Position numbers and translations under genes: made by a program. From CALJFL01 sp036961205 (GTDB taxonomy: Bacteria > Pseudomonadota > Gammaproteobacteria > Pseudomonadales > Halieaceae), in NCBI GenBank assembly GCA_036961205.1, contig JBALVI010000001.1:1116001-1180000 (forward strand): 64,000 nucleotides of DNA, read 5' to 3'. The notes beneath the pieces were generated by a model, which was not told the origin of the DNA, made no database searches, and saw only the letters and a list, made by a program, of their open reading frames with translations. Positions 34,991 through 43,196 of this stretch are shown here, piece by piece (within the stretch, counting starts at the first letter, position 1; each line of letters begins with the position of its first letter).

Positions 34991-36919
34991 TTGAGAGATA
35001 TGGCTAAAAATTTACTACTGTGGCTTGTTATAGCCGCTGTGTTGTTGTCAGTGTTCAACAACTTCAATATGCAAGAGTCGACCGAAGAGGTTGGCTACTC
35101 TGATTTTATTCAGGAAATTCAGTCCGAGCGGATCAAAAAGGTCGTCGTGGATGGCCTGACTATCTCTGGTGAGCGCTATGACGGCTCTACCTTTGAGACA
35201 GTCCGTCCTATGGTCGAAGATCCCAAACTGATCGACGACCTGCTGACGCACAATGTTGAAGTGGAAGGCCGCAAGCCAGAGCAGCAGAGCGTTTGGACGC
35301 AGCTGCTGGTTGCCAGCTTCCCGATACTTATTATTATCGCGGTGTTCATGTTTTTCATGCGTCAGATGCAGGGCGGCGGCGGTGGCCGTGGCGGCCCGAT
35401 GAGCTTTGGCAAGAGCAAGGCCCGTTTGCTGGGCGAAGACCAAATTACAACGACTTTCGCCGATGTGGCTGGCGTGGATGAAGCCAAGGAAGATGTGAAG
35501 GAGCTGGTCGATTTTCTTAGCGATCCCAGTCGGTTCCAGAAATTGGGTGGCCGGATTCCTCGCGGTGTGTTGATGGTAGGGCAGCCCGGTACGGGTAAAA
35601 CCCTGCTGGCCAAAGCCATTGCCGGAGAAGCAAAGGTACCGTTTTTCTCTATCTCGGGCTCTGATTTTGTAGAGATGTTTGTCGGTGTTGGCGCCTCGCG
35701 AGTGCGCGATATGTTCGAGCAGGCCAAGAAACAGTCTCCCTGCATTATTTTTATCGATGAAATTGATGCGGTGGGTCGCCACCGTGGCGCTGGCATGGGT
35801 GGTGGTCACGATGAACGTGAGCAAACGCTCAACCAGTTGCTGGTAGAAATGGATGGCTTCGAAGTTAACGATGGCGTCATCGTTATCGCCGCTACCAACC
35901 GCCCCGACGTACTGGACCCAGCCTTACTGCGCCCCGGACGCTTCGACCGTCAGGTTGTCGTTGGCCTGCCGGATATCCGCGGTCGCGAGCAGATTCTAAA
36001 AGTACACATGCGCAAAGTGCCGTTGTCTGAAGATGTAGAGGCCTCGAAAATTGCTCGCGGAACACCTGGCTTTTCCGGTGCCGATCTCGCCAACCTGGTA
36101 AACGAAGCCGCGCTGTTTGCCGCGCGTTCCAATGTGCGCACAGTCGGCATGGAGCAATTTGAAAAAGCCAAAGACAAAATCATGATGGGCGCAGAGCGCA
36201 AGTCGATGGTGATGTCTGAGGACGAGAAGCGCAATACGGCTTACCATGAGGCTGGGCACGCGATTGTTGGCCGTCTGGTGCCAGAGCATGACCCGGTTTA
36301 TAAAGTCAGTATTATTCCTCGTGGTAGGGCGCTGGGTGTGACCATGTTCCTGCCGGAAGAGGATCGTTACAGTCATAGCCGCAGGCATATCATCAGCCAG
36401 ATTTGTAGCCTGTTCGGCGGCCGCATTGCTGAGGAAATGACTCTGGGTAAAGATGGCGTAACCACAGGCGCATCTAATGATATTCAGCGGGCCACGGATA
36501 TTGCTCGCAAGATGGTGACTCAGTGGGGTCTTTCGGAAAAAATGGGCCCACTGATGTACGACGATGCCAGTGAAGAGGTATTTTTGGGTCGCAGCGCCGG
36601 CCAGCCGGTCAAGTCGGTCTCTGGTGAAACCGCCAAGGCGATCGATGAGGAGGTCCGCCGGATTATCGATGAGTGCTATGGCATTGCCCAGCGGTTGTTA
36701 GAGGAAAACTTTGATAAATTGCACTCGATGGCAGATGCCTTGATGCTGTACGAAACCATCGATGCGAATCAGATCGAAGAGATCATGTCGGGGCGCGAGC
36801 CTGGAGCACCCAAAGATTGGGAGAAAAAGTCCGACGATCAGGATTCAGGTGCCAAACCTGCCGCCGATGAGAAGCCTGACTCTGCCAGCCCCATAGGTGG
36901 CCCAGCCGGCGAACATTGA
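34991..36919 (+). CDS. ftsH: ATP-dependent zinc metalloprotease FtsH
   Basis: This 642-residue membrane-anchored AAA+ protease degrades misassembled membrane proteins, sigma-32 and LpxC. Two membrane segments (about 7-25 and 103-125) are followed by an AAA domain with Walker A GQPGTGKT and Walker B IIFIDEID, and the zinc site HEAGH. The tail is acidic and ends SPIGGPAGEH. TTG 34991 with AGGA upstream is used; ATG 35000 (MAKNLLLW) is the alternative. A TATAAT at 34917-34922 may be the promoter. Confidence 0.98.
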   Translation: MRDMAKNLLLWLVIAAVLLSVFNNFNMQESTEEVGYSDFIQEIQSERIKKVVVDGLTISGERYDGSTFETVRPMVEDPKLIDDLLTHNVEVEGRKPEQQSVWTQLLVASFPILIIIAVFMFFMRQMQGGGGGRGGPMSFGKSKARLLGEDQITTTFADVAGVDEAKEDVKELVDFLSDPSRFQKLGGRIPRGVLMVGQPGTGKTLLAKAIAGEAKVPFFSISGSDFVEMFVGVGASRVRDMFEQAKKQSPCIIFIDEIDAVGRHRGAGMGGGHDEREQTLNQLLVEMDGFEVNDGVIVIAATNRPDVLDPALLRPGRFDRQVVVGLPDIRGREQILKVHMRKVPLSEDVEASKIARGTPGFSGADLANLVNEAALFAARSNVRTVGMEQFEKAKDKIMMGAERKSMVMSEDEKRNTAYHEAGHAIVGRLVPEHDPVYKVSIIPRGRALGVTMFLPEEDRYSHSRRHIISQICSLFGGRIAEEMTLGKDGVTTGASNDIQRATDIARKMVTQWGLSEKMGPLMYDDASEEVFLGRSAGQPVKSVSGETAKAIDEEVRRIIDECYGIAQRLLEENFDKLHSMADALMLYETIDANQIEEIMSGREPGAPKDWEKKSDDQDSGAKPAADEKPDSASPIGGPAGEH

Positions 36920-36932
36920 CCTCGATCGCACC

Positions 36933-37808
36933 ATGACTCCAGCTATTGCTACTCCTGTCCCGGCGCTTGATTGCGCCGGGCGTGTTTTGGACCTGTCCCA
37001 CCCTCAGGTTATGGGAGTGATCAATACCACGCCGGATTCCTTTTCTGACGGCGGCAGCCTTTATCTGGCGGGAGAGCTGAACCTGGATCAAGCCATGGAG
37101 CGAGCTCGCTCTATGGTCGATGCCGGAGCGGCAATTCTGGACATCGGGGGTGAATCAACAAGACCCGGTGCCGACATTGTGTCCCTTGATCAGGAGCTGG
37201 CTCGAGTTATTCCTTTGATAACCGCGATATCCGCCGAATTGGATGTGATTACCTCGGTGGATACCAGTTCACCCGAGGTGATGCTGGCGGCCAAAGCCGC
37301 CGGTGCCGGCATCATTAATGATGTCCGTGCTCTGAGTCGGCAAGGGGCGCTGGAGGCGGCAGCCTCTTCCGGCTTACCCATTTGCCTGATGCATATGCAG
37401 GGCGTGCCTGACACTATGCAAAAAGCCCCCGCGTATCAGGATGTGGTCTGCGAGGTGAAGTCCTTTCTGGTCGCAGCAGTGCAGCGTTGCCAGCGGGCTG
37501 GAATTGACAGTGCGCGAATCCTGATCGACCCAGGGTTTGGGTTTGGTAAGAGTGTGACTCACAATATGCAGCTATTGGGTGGCTTGTCAGAGCTGACCGC
37601 TACTGGCCAAGCTGTAGTTGTGGGCTTTTCACGCAAATCGATGATCGGGAAGCTACTAAAGCGCGATATGGATCAGCGCTTGCCCGCCAGTCTGGCGCTG
37701 GCCGTACTGGCGGTTGAGCGTGGCGCGTCCATAATTAGAACTCACGATGTTGCGGAGACCGTAGATGCGGTGGCAATGTCGGTGGCTTTGAGGGAATTGG
37801 GGGATTGA
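36933..37808 (+). CDS. folP: Dihydropteroate synthase
   Basis: This 291-residue TIM-barrel enzyme joins para-aminobenzoate to the pterin pyrophosphate in folate synthesis. VMGVINTTPDSFSDGG is the pterin/phosphate loop, DIGGESTRPGA a second signature, and DPGFGFGKS the third. The ATG 36933 is 13 nt after ftsH; a GTG at 36897 inside ftsH is in frame but has no conserved sequence. Its stop overlaps the glmM start. Confidence 0.96.
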   Translation: MTPAIATPVPALDCAGRVLDLSHPQVMGVINTTPDSFSDGGSLYLAGELNLDQAMERARSMVDAGAAILDIGGESTRPGADIVSLDQELARVIPLITAISAELDVITSVDTSSPEVMLAAKAAGAGIINDVRALSRQGALEAAASSGLPICLMHMQGVPDTMQKAPAYQDVVCEVKSFLVAAVQRCQRAGIDSARILIDPGFGFGKSVTHNMQLLGGLSELTATGQAVVVGFSRKSMIGKLLKRDMDQRLPASLALAVLAVERGASIIRTHDVAETVDAVAMSVALRELGD

Positions 37809-39157
37809 TGTCTAAACAATATTTTGGAACTGACGGTATTCGCGGTGCTGTTGGCGACGCGCCTATAACACCGGACTTTATGTTGAAACTGGGCTGGGCT
37901 TGCGGCCGGGTATTCACCCGGCATGCAGATAAACAGGGCCACTGCACCGTTATCATCGGCAAGGATACCCGTGTATCCGGATATATGTTTGAGTCTGCCC
38001 TGGAGGCGGGGCTGGTGGCCGCTGGCGTGGATGTGAAATTGTTGGGCCCTATGCCCACCCCGGCAGTTGCGTTAATGACAAGAACCCAGAATGCCGATGC
38101 GGGAATCGTTATCAGTGCATCTCACAATCCGTTTTACGATAACGGCATCAAATTTTTCTCAGCCTCCGGTTCCAAGCTTGCCGATGATGTCGAGCTGGAA
38201 ATTGAGGCCGAATTGGAATTGGAACTGGTGACTGCGCAATCCCGCGATATCGGTAAGGTCGTGCGGGTGGTTGACGCGCCTGGCCGTTATATAGAATTTT
38301 GCAAATCCACCGTGCCGGAAGGCTTTAGCCTTCGCGGTCTGAAAATTGCAGTTGATTGCGCCCATGGTGCTACCTATCACATCGCCCCCAGTGTGTTGAG
38401 TGAACTGGGTGCCGAAGTGATAACCCTGGGCGTGCAGCCCAACGGTTTTAATATCAATGATGGTGTTGGCTCAACCGATACCGCCAAATTGTCTGAGACG
38501 GTGATCGAACACAAAGCCGACCTGGGTATCGCCTACGACGGTGATGGCGACCGGGTGTTGTTGGTTGACGCTCAGGGGGAACTGGTGGATGGCGATGAGC
38601 TGATTTACATAATCGCCAGTCATCGCCTGGCCACCGGTAAGGCCGATGCTGGTGTGGTTGGCACGCTAATGTCTAATCTTGGGCTGGAAGTTGCGCTGCG
38701 CGAAGAGGGGCTGCAGTTCGTCCGGGCCAATGTTGGCGACCGCTACGTCAAGGCAATGATGGAGGTCCATGGCTGGCGCTTGGGCGGGGAATCTTCAGGT
38801 CATATCATCTGCTCGGATGTCACCACTACCGGTGATGGCATTGTCGCCTCACTGCAGGTATTGCTGGCAATGCGCGAAGCGGACACCGATTTGGCCACGC
38901 TGCGCCATCGCATGAAAAAATACCCCCAGACCATGATTAACGTCAAAGTCGCGGGCAAGCCGGACCTGTCAGCCTTTCCTGCATTGGATGAGGCCGTGGG
39001 CTCTGCCGAGCAGCGGTTGGGCGAGCGCGGCCGTGTGTTGCTGCGGCCTTCCGGTACGGAACCGGTGGTGCGGGTGATGATCGAAGGTGAAGACGCCGCG
39101 GAAGTAAAGCAGCTCTGTGAGGAGCTTGCCTTGGTTGTAGGTGAGATTCTCGGCTGA
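37808..39157 (+). CDS. glmM: Phosphoglucosamine mutase
   Basis: This 449-residue mutase converts glucosamine-6-phosphate to glucosamine-1-phosphate for peptidoglycan and LPS. MSKQYFGTDGIRG is the conserved N-terminus, the phosphorylated serine lies in ISASHNPFYDNG (Ser105), the metal loop is DGDGDR, and the phosphate site is RPSGTEPVVRVM. ATG 37808 overlaps the folP stop by one base. The order ftsH-folP-glmM-tpiA-secG is standard. Confidence 0.97.
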   Translation: MSKQYFGTDGIRGAVGDAPITPDFMLKLGWACGRVFTRHADKQGHCTVIIGKDTRVSGYMFESALEAGLVAAGVDVKLLGPMPTPAVALMTRTQNADAGIVISASHNPFYDNGIKFFSASGSKLADDVELEIEAELELELVTAQSRDIGKVVRVVDAPGRYIEFCKSTVPEGFSLRGLKIAVDCAHGATYHIAPSVLSELGAEVITLGVQPNGFNINDGVGSTDTAKLSETVIEHKADLGIAYDGDGDRVLLVDAQGELVDGDELIYIIASHRLATGKADAGVVGTLMSNLGLEVALREEGLQFVRANVGDRYVKAMMEVHGWRLGGESSGHIICSDVTTTGDGIVASLQVLLAMREADTDLATLRHRMKKYPQTMINVKVAGKPDLSAFPALDEAVGSAEQRLGERGRVLLRPSGTEPVVRVMIEGEDAAEVKQLCEELALVVGEILG

Positions 39158-39234
39158 ATGCAACGCCGCAGCGTCTTGTAACTACCGGGTATCTTGGGTA
39201 AGATTGCGGCCGCTTTTTTAGCTGGGAGATCGAC

Positions 39235-39972
39235 ATGCTGCGTTCCCTTGTTGCAGGCAACTGGAAGATGAATGGTACGCGAGCCAGCGTCGAGGAATTG
39301 CTCGCCGGGCTTGTCGATGTGACCGCTAGCGCTGAGATTGTCGTTTGTCCCGCGGCGCTTCATATCACGCAGGTAGAAGCACGCTGTAACGGCAGTGAGG
39401 TTCAGGTAGGAGCGCAGGATTGCAGTCATATGCCATCCGGGGCATTTACCGGCGAGATAGCGGCGCCGATGTTGACGGATATGGGTTGCGAGTGGGTCAT
39501 TCTGGGACATTCAGAGCGACGCCAGTACCACGCGGAATCGGATGCCACCGTAGCGGCAAAATTAACTGCCGCTGTGGATGCTGGACTTAAGCCCATTGTC
39601 TGTGTCGGTGAAACCCGAGAGCAGCGCGAACAGGGTGAGGCAGAATCGGTAGTAGCCAGCCAATTGGCAGGCGCTCTGGATAGTCAGGCCAGCCTCGCAG
39701 GCCTCGTTATTGCTTACGAGCCAGTTTGGGCGATCGGTACCGGGCTGACGGCAACGCCTGAGCAGGCGCAGGATATGCACGCATTTATCCGGGCCAGGCT
39801 AGCAGAAGTGGCAGGCGTAGAAGCATCGGCCACAAGAATTTTATACGGCGGCAGTGTGAAGGGCAGCAATGCGGTCACCCTGTTCAGTCAGGCAGATATA
39901 GACGGTGCCCTGGTGGGCGGCGCAGCGTTAGACGCAGAAGAGTTTCGGCTGATTATTGCAGCCGCACAGTAA
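39235..39972 (+). CDS. tpiA: Triosephosphate isomerase
   Basis: This 245-residue TIM-barrel enzyme interconverts dihydroxyacetone phosphate and glyceraldehyde-3-phosphate. It has AGNWKMNG at the start, the catalytic His in GHSERRQYHAE, the catalytic Glu in AYEPVWAIGTG, and the phosphate loop GGSVKGSN. GGGAGATCGAC precedes the ATG. It is 77 nt downstream of glmM. Confidence 0.97.
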   Translation: MLRSLVAGNWKMNGTRASVEELLAGLVDVTASAEIVVCPAALHITQVEARCNGSEVQVGAQDCSHMPSGAFTGEIAAPMLTDMGCEWVILGHSERRQYHAESDATVAAKLTAAVDAGLKPIVCVGETREQREQGEAESVVASQLAGALDSQASLAGLVIAYEPVWAIGTGLTATPEQAQDMHAFIRARLAEVAGVEASATRILYGGSVKGSNAVTLFSQADIDGALVGGAALDAEEFRLIIAAAQ

Positions 39973-40031
39973 TAGCCGGCATAAGTCAGGCTTAACGAGA
40001 TTGGGAACGCTCCGTAGAGGAGTAGGAAATT

Positions 40032-40406
40032 ATGGAACAGATTATTTTAACGGTACATCTGCTGGTGGCCCTGGCCATCATCGGTTTGATCATGCTGCAG
40101 CAGGGTAAGGGCGCAGATATGGGCGCGTCATTTGGCGCCGGCGGTTCCCAGACTTTGTTTGGCAGTGATGGTAGCGGCAATGTGTTAACCAAGGCTACAG
40201 GCTGGTTGGTTGTGTTGTTTTTCTCCAGCAGTTTTGGTCTGGCCCTGATTGCCAACCAGAAAACGGTGGCGGTCAATGATCTTGATCTTGCGATCCCGAC
40301 GGCGGTGGAAGCACCCGCTGCGCCACTTTTGGAATCCGACCTTCCTGTATTGGAAAGTGAAGCGCCGGCCGCTGTCAGTTCTGAGGGCGATGTTCCGGGT
40401 CTCTAA
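40032..40406 (+). CDS. secG: Protein translocase subunit SecG
   Basis: This 124-residue inner-membrane protein assists SecYEG translocation. Two hydrophobic segments (about 5-23 and 53-72) flank a polar loop with QQGKGADMGASFGAGGSQTLFG, the SecG signature. The C-terminal tail is Pro/Ala/Glu-rich. It ends 13 nt before the tRNA-Leu gene, so the tRNA is probably cotranscribed. Confidence 0.95.
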   Translation: MEQIILTVHLLVALAIIGLIMLQQGKGADMGASFGAGGSQTLFGSDGSGNVLTKATGWLVVLFFSSSFGLALIANQKTVAVNDLDLAIPTAVEAPAAPLLESDLPVLESEAPAAVSSEGDVPGL

Positions 40407-40419
40407 ATAAAAAGTTTTA

Positions 40420-40505
40420 GCCGAAGTGGTGGAATTGGTAGACACGCCATCTTGAGGGGGTGGTGAGCTATGCTCGTGCGGGTTCAAGTCCCGCCTTCGG
40501 CACCA
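40420..40505 (+). tRNA. tRNA-Leu (GAG)
   Basis: The 86-nt type II tRNA includes an encoded CCA at 40503-40505. Acceptor GCCGAAG pairs with CTTCGGC, the anticodon stem is CCATC/GGTGG, and the anticodon loop TTGAGGG reads GAG for CUC. The location after secG matches other gammaproteobacteria. Confidence 0.97.
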
Positions 40506-40757
40506 TAATCAAAAGCCTCTGCGATTGCAGAGTGCTCGTGCGGGCCTAGGCGGCCCCGTCAAAGTCCCGCCTTCGGCACCATAATCAAAAGCCTCTGCGA
40601 TTGCAGAGTGCTCGTGNNNNNNNNNNNNNNNNNNNNNNNNNNNNNNNNNNNNNNNNNNNNNNNNNNNNNNNNNNNNNNNNNNNNNNNNNNNNNNNNNNNN
40701 NNNNNNNNNNNNNNNNCGGGCCTAGGCGGCCCCGTCAAAGTCCCGCCTTCGGCACCA
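40506..40757 (+). repeat. Tandem 76-nt repeats derived from the tRNA-Leu 3' end
   Basis: Immediately after the tRNA, a 76-nt unit (40506-40581) ends in GTCCCGCCTTCGGCACCA-like sequence identical to the tRNA end. A second copy starts at 40582, is interrupted by 100 Ns, and its end (or the end of the last copy) is at 40717-40757; the two flanks (35 + 41 nt) sum exactly to 76. Each unit has a hairpin CTCTGC-GATT-GCAGAG (40517-40532), the tRNA's GCTCGTGCGGG, then a hairpin GGGCC-TAGGC-GGCCC in place of the T-loop, and the tRNA 3' end with CCA. Confidence 0.93.
40617..40716. other. Assembly gap (100 N)
   Basis: Exactly 100 Ns are placed inside the 76-nt tandem array. The number is a conventional placeholder, so the true number of repeat units is unknown. 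Confidence 0.98.
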
Positions 40758-40855
40758 TTTACAATTAAAAAGTTCTGTTGAAGTATTTGTTTTGTAGGGG
40801 TTACGAGGGCCGGTCCCGGCCTTTAAAAATACCTTGTTTTTCGTCTTTTCTGCGG

Positions 40856-40884
40856 TTGACCCTAGGGGGGTGCATACCTATAAT
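40856..40884 (+). promoter_or_regulatory. Strong promoter for initiator tRNA
   Basis: TTGACC (40856-40861), 17-nt spacer and consensus TATAAT (40879-40884) lie about 80 nt upstream of the tRNA. The -10 is embedded in an inverted repeat GTGCAT/ATGCAC (40870-40888), which may be an operator. Confidence 0.85.
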
Positions 40885-40964
40885 GCACTCCCTCGATTTG
40901 GCGCCCAGCGGTAACGGACGTCGAAGTGAAGCGCCAAGGGGCCTTCACAGTGAGGAAGTTTTGA

Positions 40965-41041
<77 letters not shown>

Positions 41042-41084
41042 ATATTGTATTACCGGCTCCAGATTTAAGGTAATACGACGTATT

Positions 41085-41107
41085 AAGCCCCTTTTTAGGG
41101 GCTTTTT
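41085..41107 (+). terminator. Intrinsic terminator between metY and rimP
   Basis: Stem AAGCCCC (41085-41091) pairs with GGGGCTT (41098-41104) around TTTTTA and is followed by a T tract. Two alternative hairpins lie just upstream (41047-41076 and 41071-41085). Confidence 0.85.
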
Positions 41108-41154
41108 CGTATTTGAAGGAAAAGTTTCCGGCGGGATACCGCGGTGGAGAGTAC

Positions 41155-41610
41155 TTGGCTACTAAAGCCCAACAGATACATCAACTGCTGGAAGCGACCG
41201 TGGAAGCCATGGGTTTCGACCTATGGGGGCTTGAACATATCTCCCAGGGCCGGCACAGCGTGTTGCGCGTTTATATAGAAGCGGAGCAGGGCATCAGTGT
41301 TGATGACTGCGTGGCTGTTAGCCATCAGGTAAGCGCGGTGCTCGATGTTGAGGAGCCAATTGCAGGGGAATATACCCTGGAAGTGTCTTCTCCAGGCATG
41401 GATCGCTTACTGTTCAAACTGGAACAGTATTCTAGCTATACCGGTGAAGTAATAGATTTACGTTTGCGTAGCCCCTTCGAGGGCCGACGCAAATTCAAGG
41501 GAATTTTAAAAGGAACAGAGGGCGAAGATATTGTGGTGCAGGTCGATAACCACGAATTTTTGTTACCTCATAGCGCAATTGAAAAAGCGCGTATAGAACC
41601 CCGTATATAG
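41155..41610 (+). CDS. rimP: Ribosome maturation factor RimP
   Basis: This 151-residue protein is needed for 30S subunit maturation. The N-terminal domain reads LLEATVEAMGFDLWGLEH and VSHQVSAVLDVEEPI, and the C-terminal SH3-like domain follows (SPFEGRRKFKGILKG). The start is TTG 41155 with GGAG at 41145-41148, giving E. coli-like length; the open frame from 41113 includes the terminator region. It begins the nusA-infB operon. Confidence 0.95.
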   Translation: MATKAQQIHQLLEATVEAMGFDLWGLEHISQGRHSVLRVYIEAEQGISVDDCVAVSHQVSAVLDVEEPIAGEYTLEVSSPGMDRLLFKLEQYSSYTGEVIDLRLRSPFEGRRKFKGILKGTEGEDIVVQVDNHEFLLPHSAIEKARIEPRI

Positions 41611-41639
41611 ACGCGTACGTAGAACAGACGAGGCTTGAG

Positions 41640-43133
41640 ATGAGTAAAGAAATTCTGTTGGTAGCAGAAGCGGTATCGAACGAAAAAGGTGTGTCGGAAG
41701 ACATCATCTTTGAGGCGATTGAACTAGCGTTGGCAACGGCCACTAAAAAACGCTACGACGAAGAGGCCGATATCGAAGTAACCATCGATAGGGAGACTGG
41801 CGACTATGTCACTGTGCGCCGTTGGCTGGTAGTACCCGACGACGAGATGGCTTTGCTCGGGACTCAATTCACTACCGAGGAAGCCATAGAGGCGAACGTC
41901 GACCTCAAGCCCGGTGATGTTCATGAGGAATCTATTGAGAATATAGGCTTTGGGCGGATTGCTGCGCAGACTGCCAAACAGGTTATTGTGCAGCGCGTTC
42001 GTGATGCTGAGCGCGCTCAGGTGGTGGAAAAATACACCAGCCGTGTGGGCGAATTGATTGCTGGCACAGTGAAAAAAGTGACACGAGACAACGTCATTGT
42101 CGATCTGGGCAACAACGCTGAAGGCCTGTTGCCCCGCGAACAATTGGTCGGTCGCGAAACTTTTCGGGTGAACGACAGAGTCCGTGCGATTCTGACTGAG
42201 ATCAGTGAAGAGACCCGCGGGCCGCAGCTGATTTTGAGCCGCGCATGCCCAGAGATGCTGATTGAGTTGTTCAAGATTGAAGTGCCGGAAATTGCTGAAG
42301 AAGTGATTCAGATTCGAAGCGCAGCCCGTGACCCTGGCTCGCGCGCCAAGATCGCCGTGAAAACTAACGATCAGCGTATCGACCCGGTCGGTGCCTGCGT
42401 CGGCATGCGAGGTTCTCGCGTTCAGGCAGTGTCCAACGAACTCGATAACGAGCGTGTGGATATTGTGCTTTGGGACGATAACCCCGCCCAGTTGGTAATC
42501 AACGCCATGTCGCCTGCAGAAGTCGAATCCATTGTGGTCGACGAAGATCGCGGCACCATGGACGTCGCCGTATCGGAAGAAAATCTGGCGCAGGCCATTG
42601 GCCGTTCCGGTCAGAATGTTCGGCTGGCGAGTCAGCTCACTAACTGGACCATCAATGTGATGAGCAGTGACGAGGCCGCGGACAAGCACGAAGCCGAGGC
42701 CGGTGAGGTGATACAGACATTCTGTAAAGCTCTGGATATCGATGAAGATGTTGCAGATATTCTGGTCGAAGAAGGGTTTACCACCTTGGAAGAAGTGGCC
42801 TATGTGCCGCTGGAAGAAATGACGGCTATCGAAGGGTTCGACGAAGAAATCGCCGAAGAACTTCGAGCCAGAGCTAAAGATGCACTGCTGACTCAGGCGA
42901 TTGCATCGGAAGAACAGCTGGGTGCTAATGAGCCCGCTGAAGACTTGTTGACCATGGACGGAATGGATCGTCATCTGGCCTACATTTTGGCCAGCCGTGA
43001 GATCATCACGATGGAAGACCTCGCCGAACAGGCCGTGGATGAATTGATGGATATCGAAGATATGACAGTGGAGCGTGCAGGAGAGTTGATTATGACTGCA
43101 CGTGCGCCCTGGTTTGCCGAGGAAGCCGAGTGA
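41640..43133 (+). CDS. nusA: Transcription termination/antitermination factor NusA
   Basis: This 497-residue RNA-polymerase factor has the N-terminal domain (residues 1-125), an S1 domain (about 135-200), KH1 and KH2 (about 230-345, with VGMRGSRVQAV and AIGRSGQNVRLAS) and two C-terminal acidic AR repeats, as in gammaproteobacteria. It promotes pausing, termination and antitermination. It follows rimP by 29 nt. Confidence 0.98.
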   Translation: MSKEILLVAEAVSNEKGVSEDIIFEAIELALATATKKRYDEEADIEVTIDRETGDYVTVRRWLVVPDDEMALLGTQFTTEEAIEANVDLKPGDVHEESIENIGFGRIAAQTAKQVIVQRVRDAERAQVVEKYTSRVGELIAGTVKKVTRDNVIVDLGNNAEGLLPREQLVGRETFRVNDRVRAILTEISEETRGPQLILSRACPEMLIELFKIEVPEIAEEVIQIRSAARDPGSRAKIAVKTNDQRIDPVGACVGMRGSRVQAVSNELDNERVDIVLWDDNPAQLVINAMSPAEVESIVVDEDRGTMDVAVSEENLAQAIGRSGQNVRLASQLTNWTINVMSSDEAADKHEAEAGEVIQTFCKALDIDEDVADILVEEGFTTLEEVAYVPLEEMTAIEGFDEEIAEELRARAKDALLTQAIASEEQLGANEPAEDLLTMDGMDRHLAYILASREIITMEDLAEQAVDELMDIEDMTVERAGELIMTARAPWFAEEAE

Positions 43134-43196
43134 TTCGGCTCGCGACTAGGTAACAAGTAGCGACGGTAAGACAACAGGGTATTAAGGAGAGAACGA

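Noticed and set aside
40506..40757. Possible CRISPR array
   Set aside because: The repeats are contiguous 76-nt units without unique spacers and end in tRNA sequence.
41724..42974. 416-codon minus-strand frame opposite nusA
   Set aside because: It is antisense to the conserved nusA gene and has the composition expected from its codon bias.
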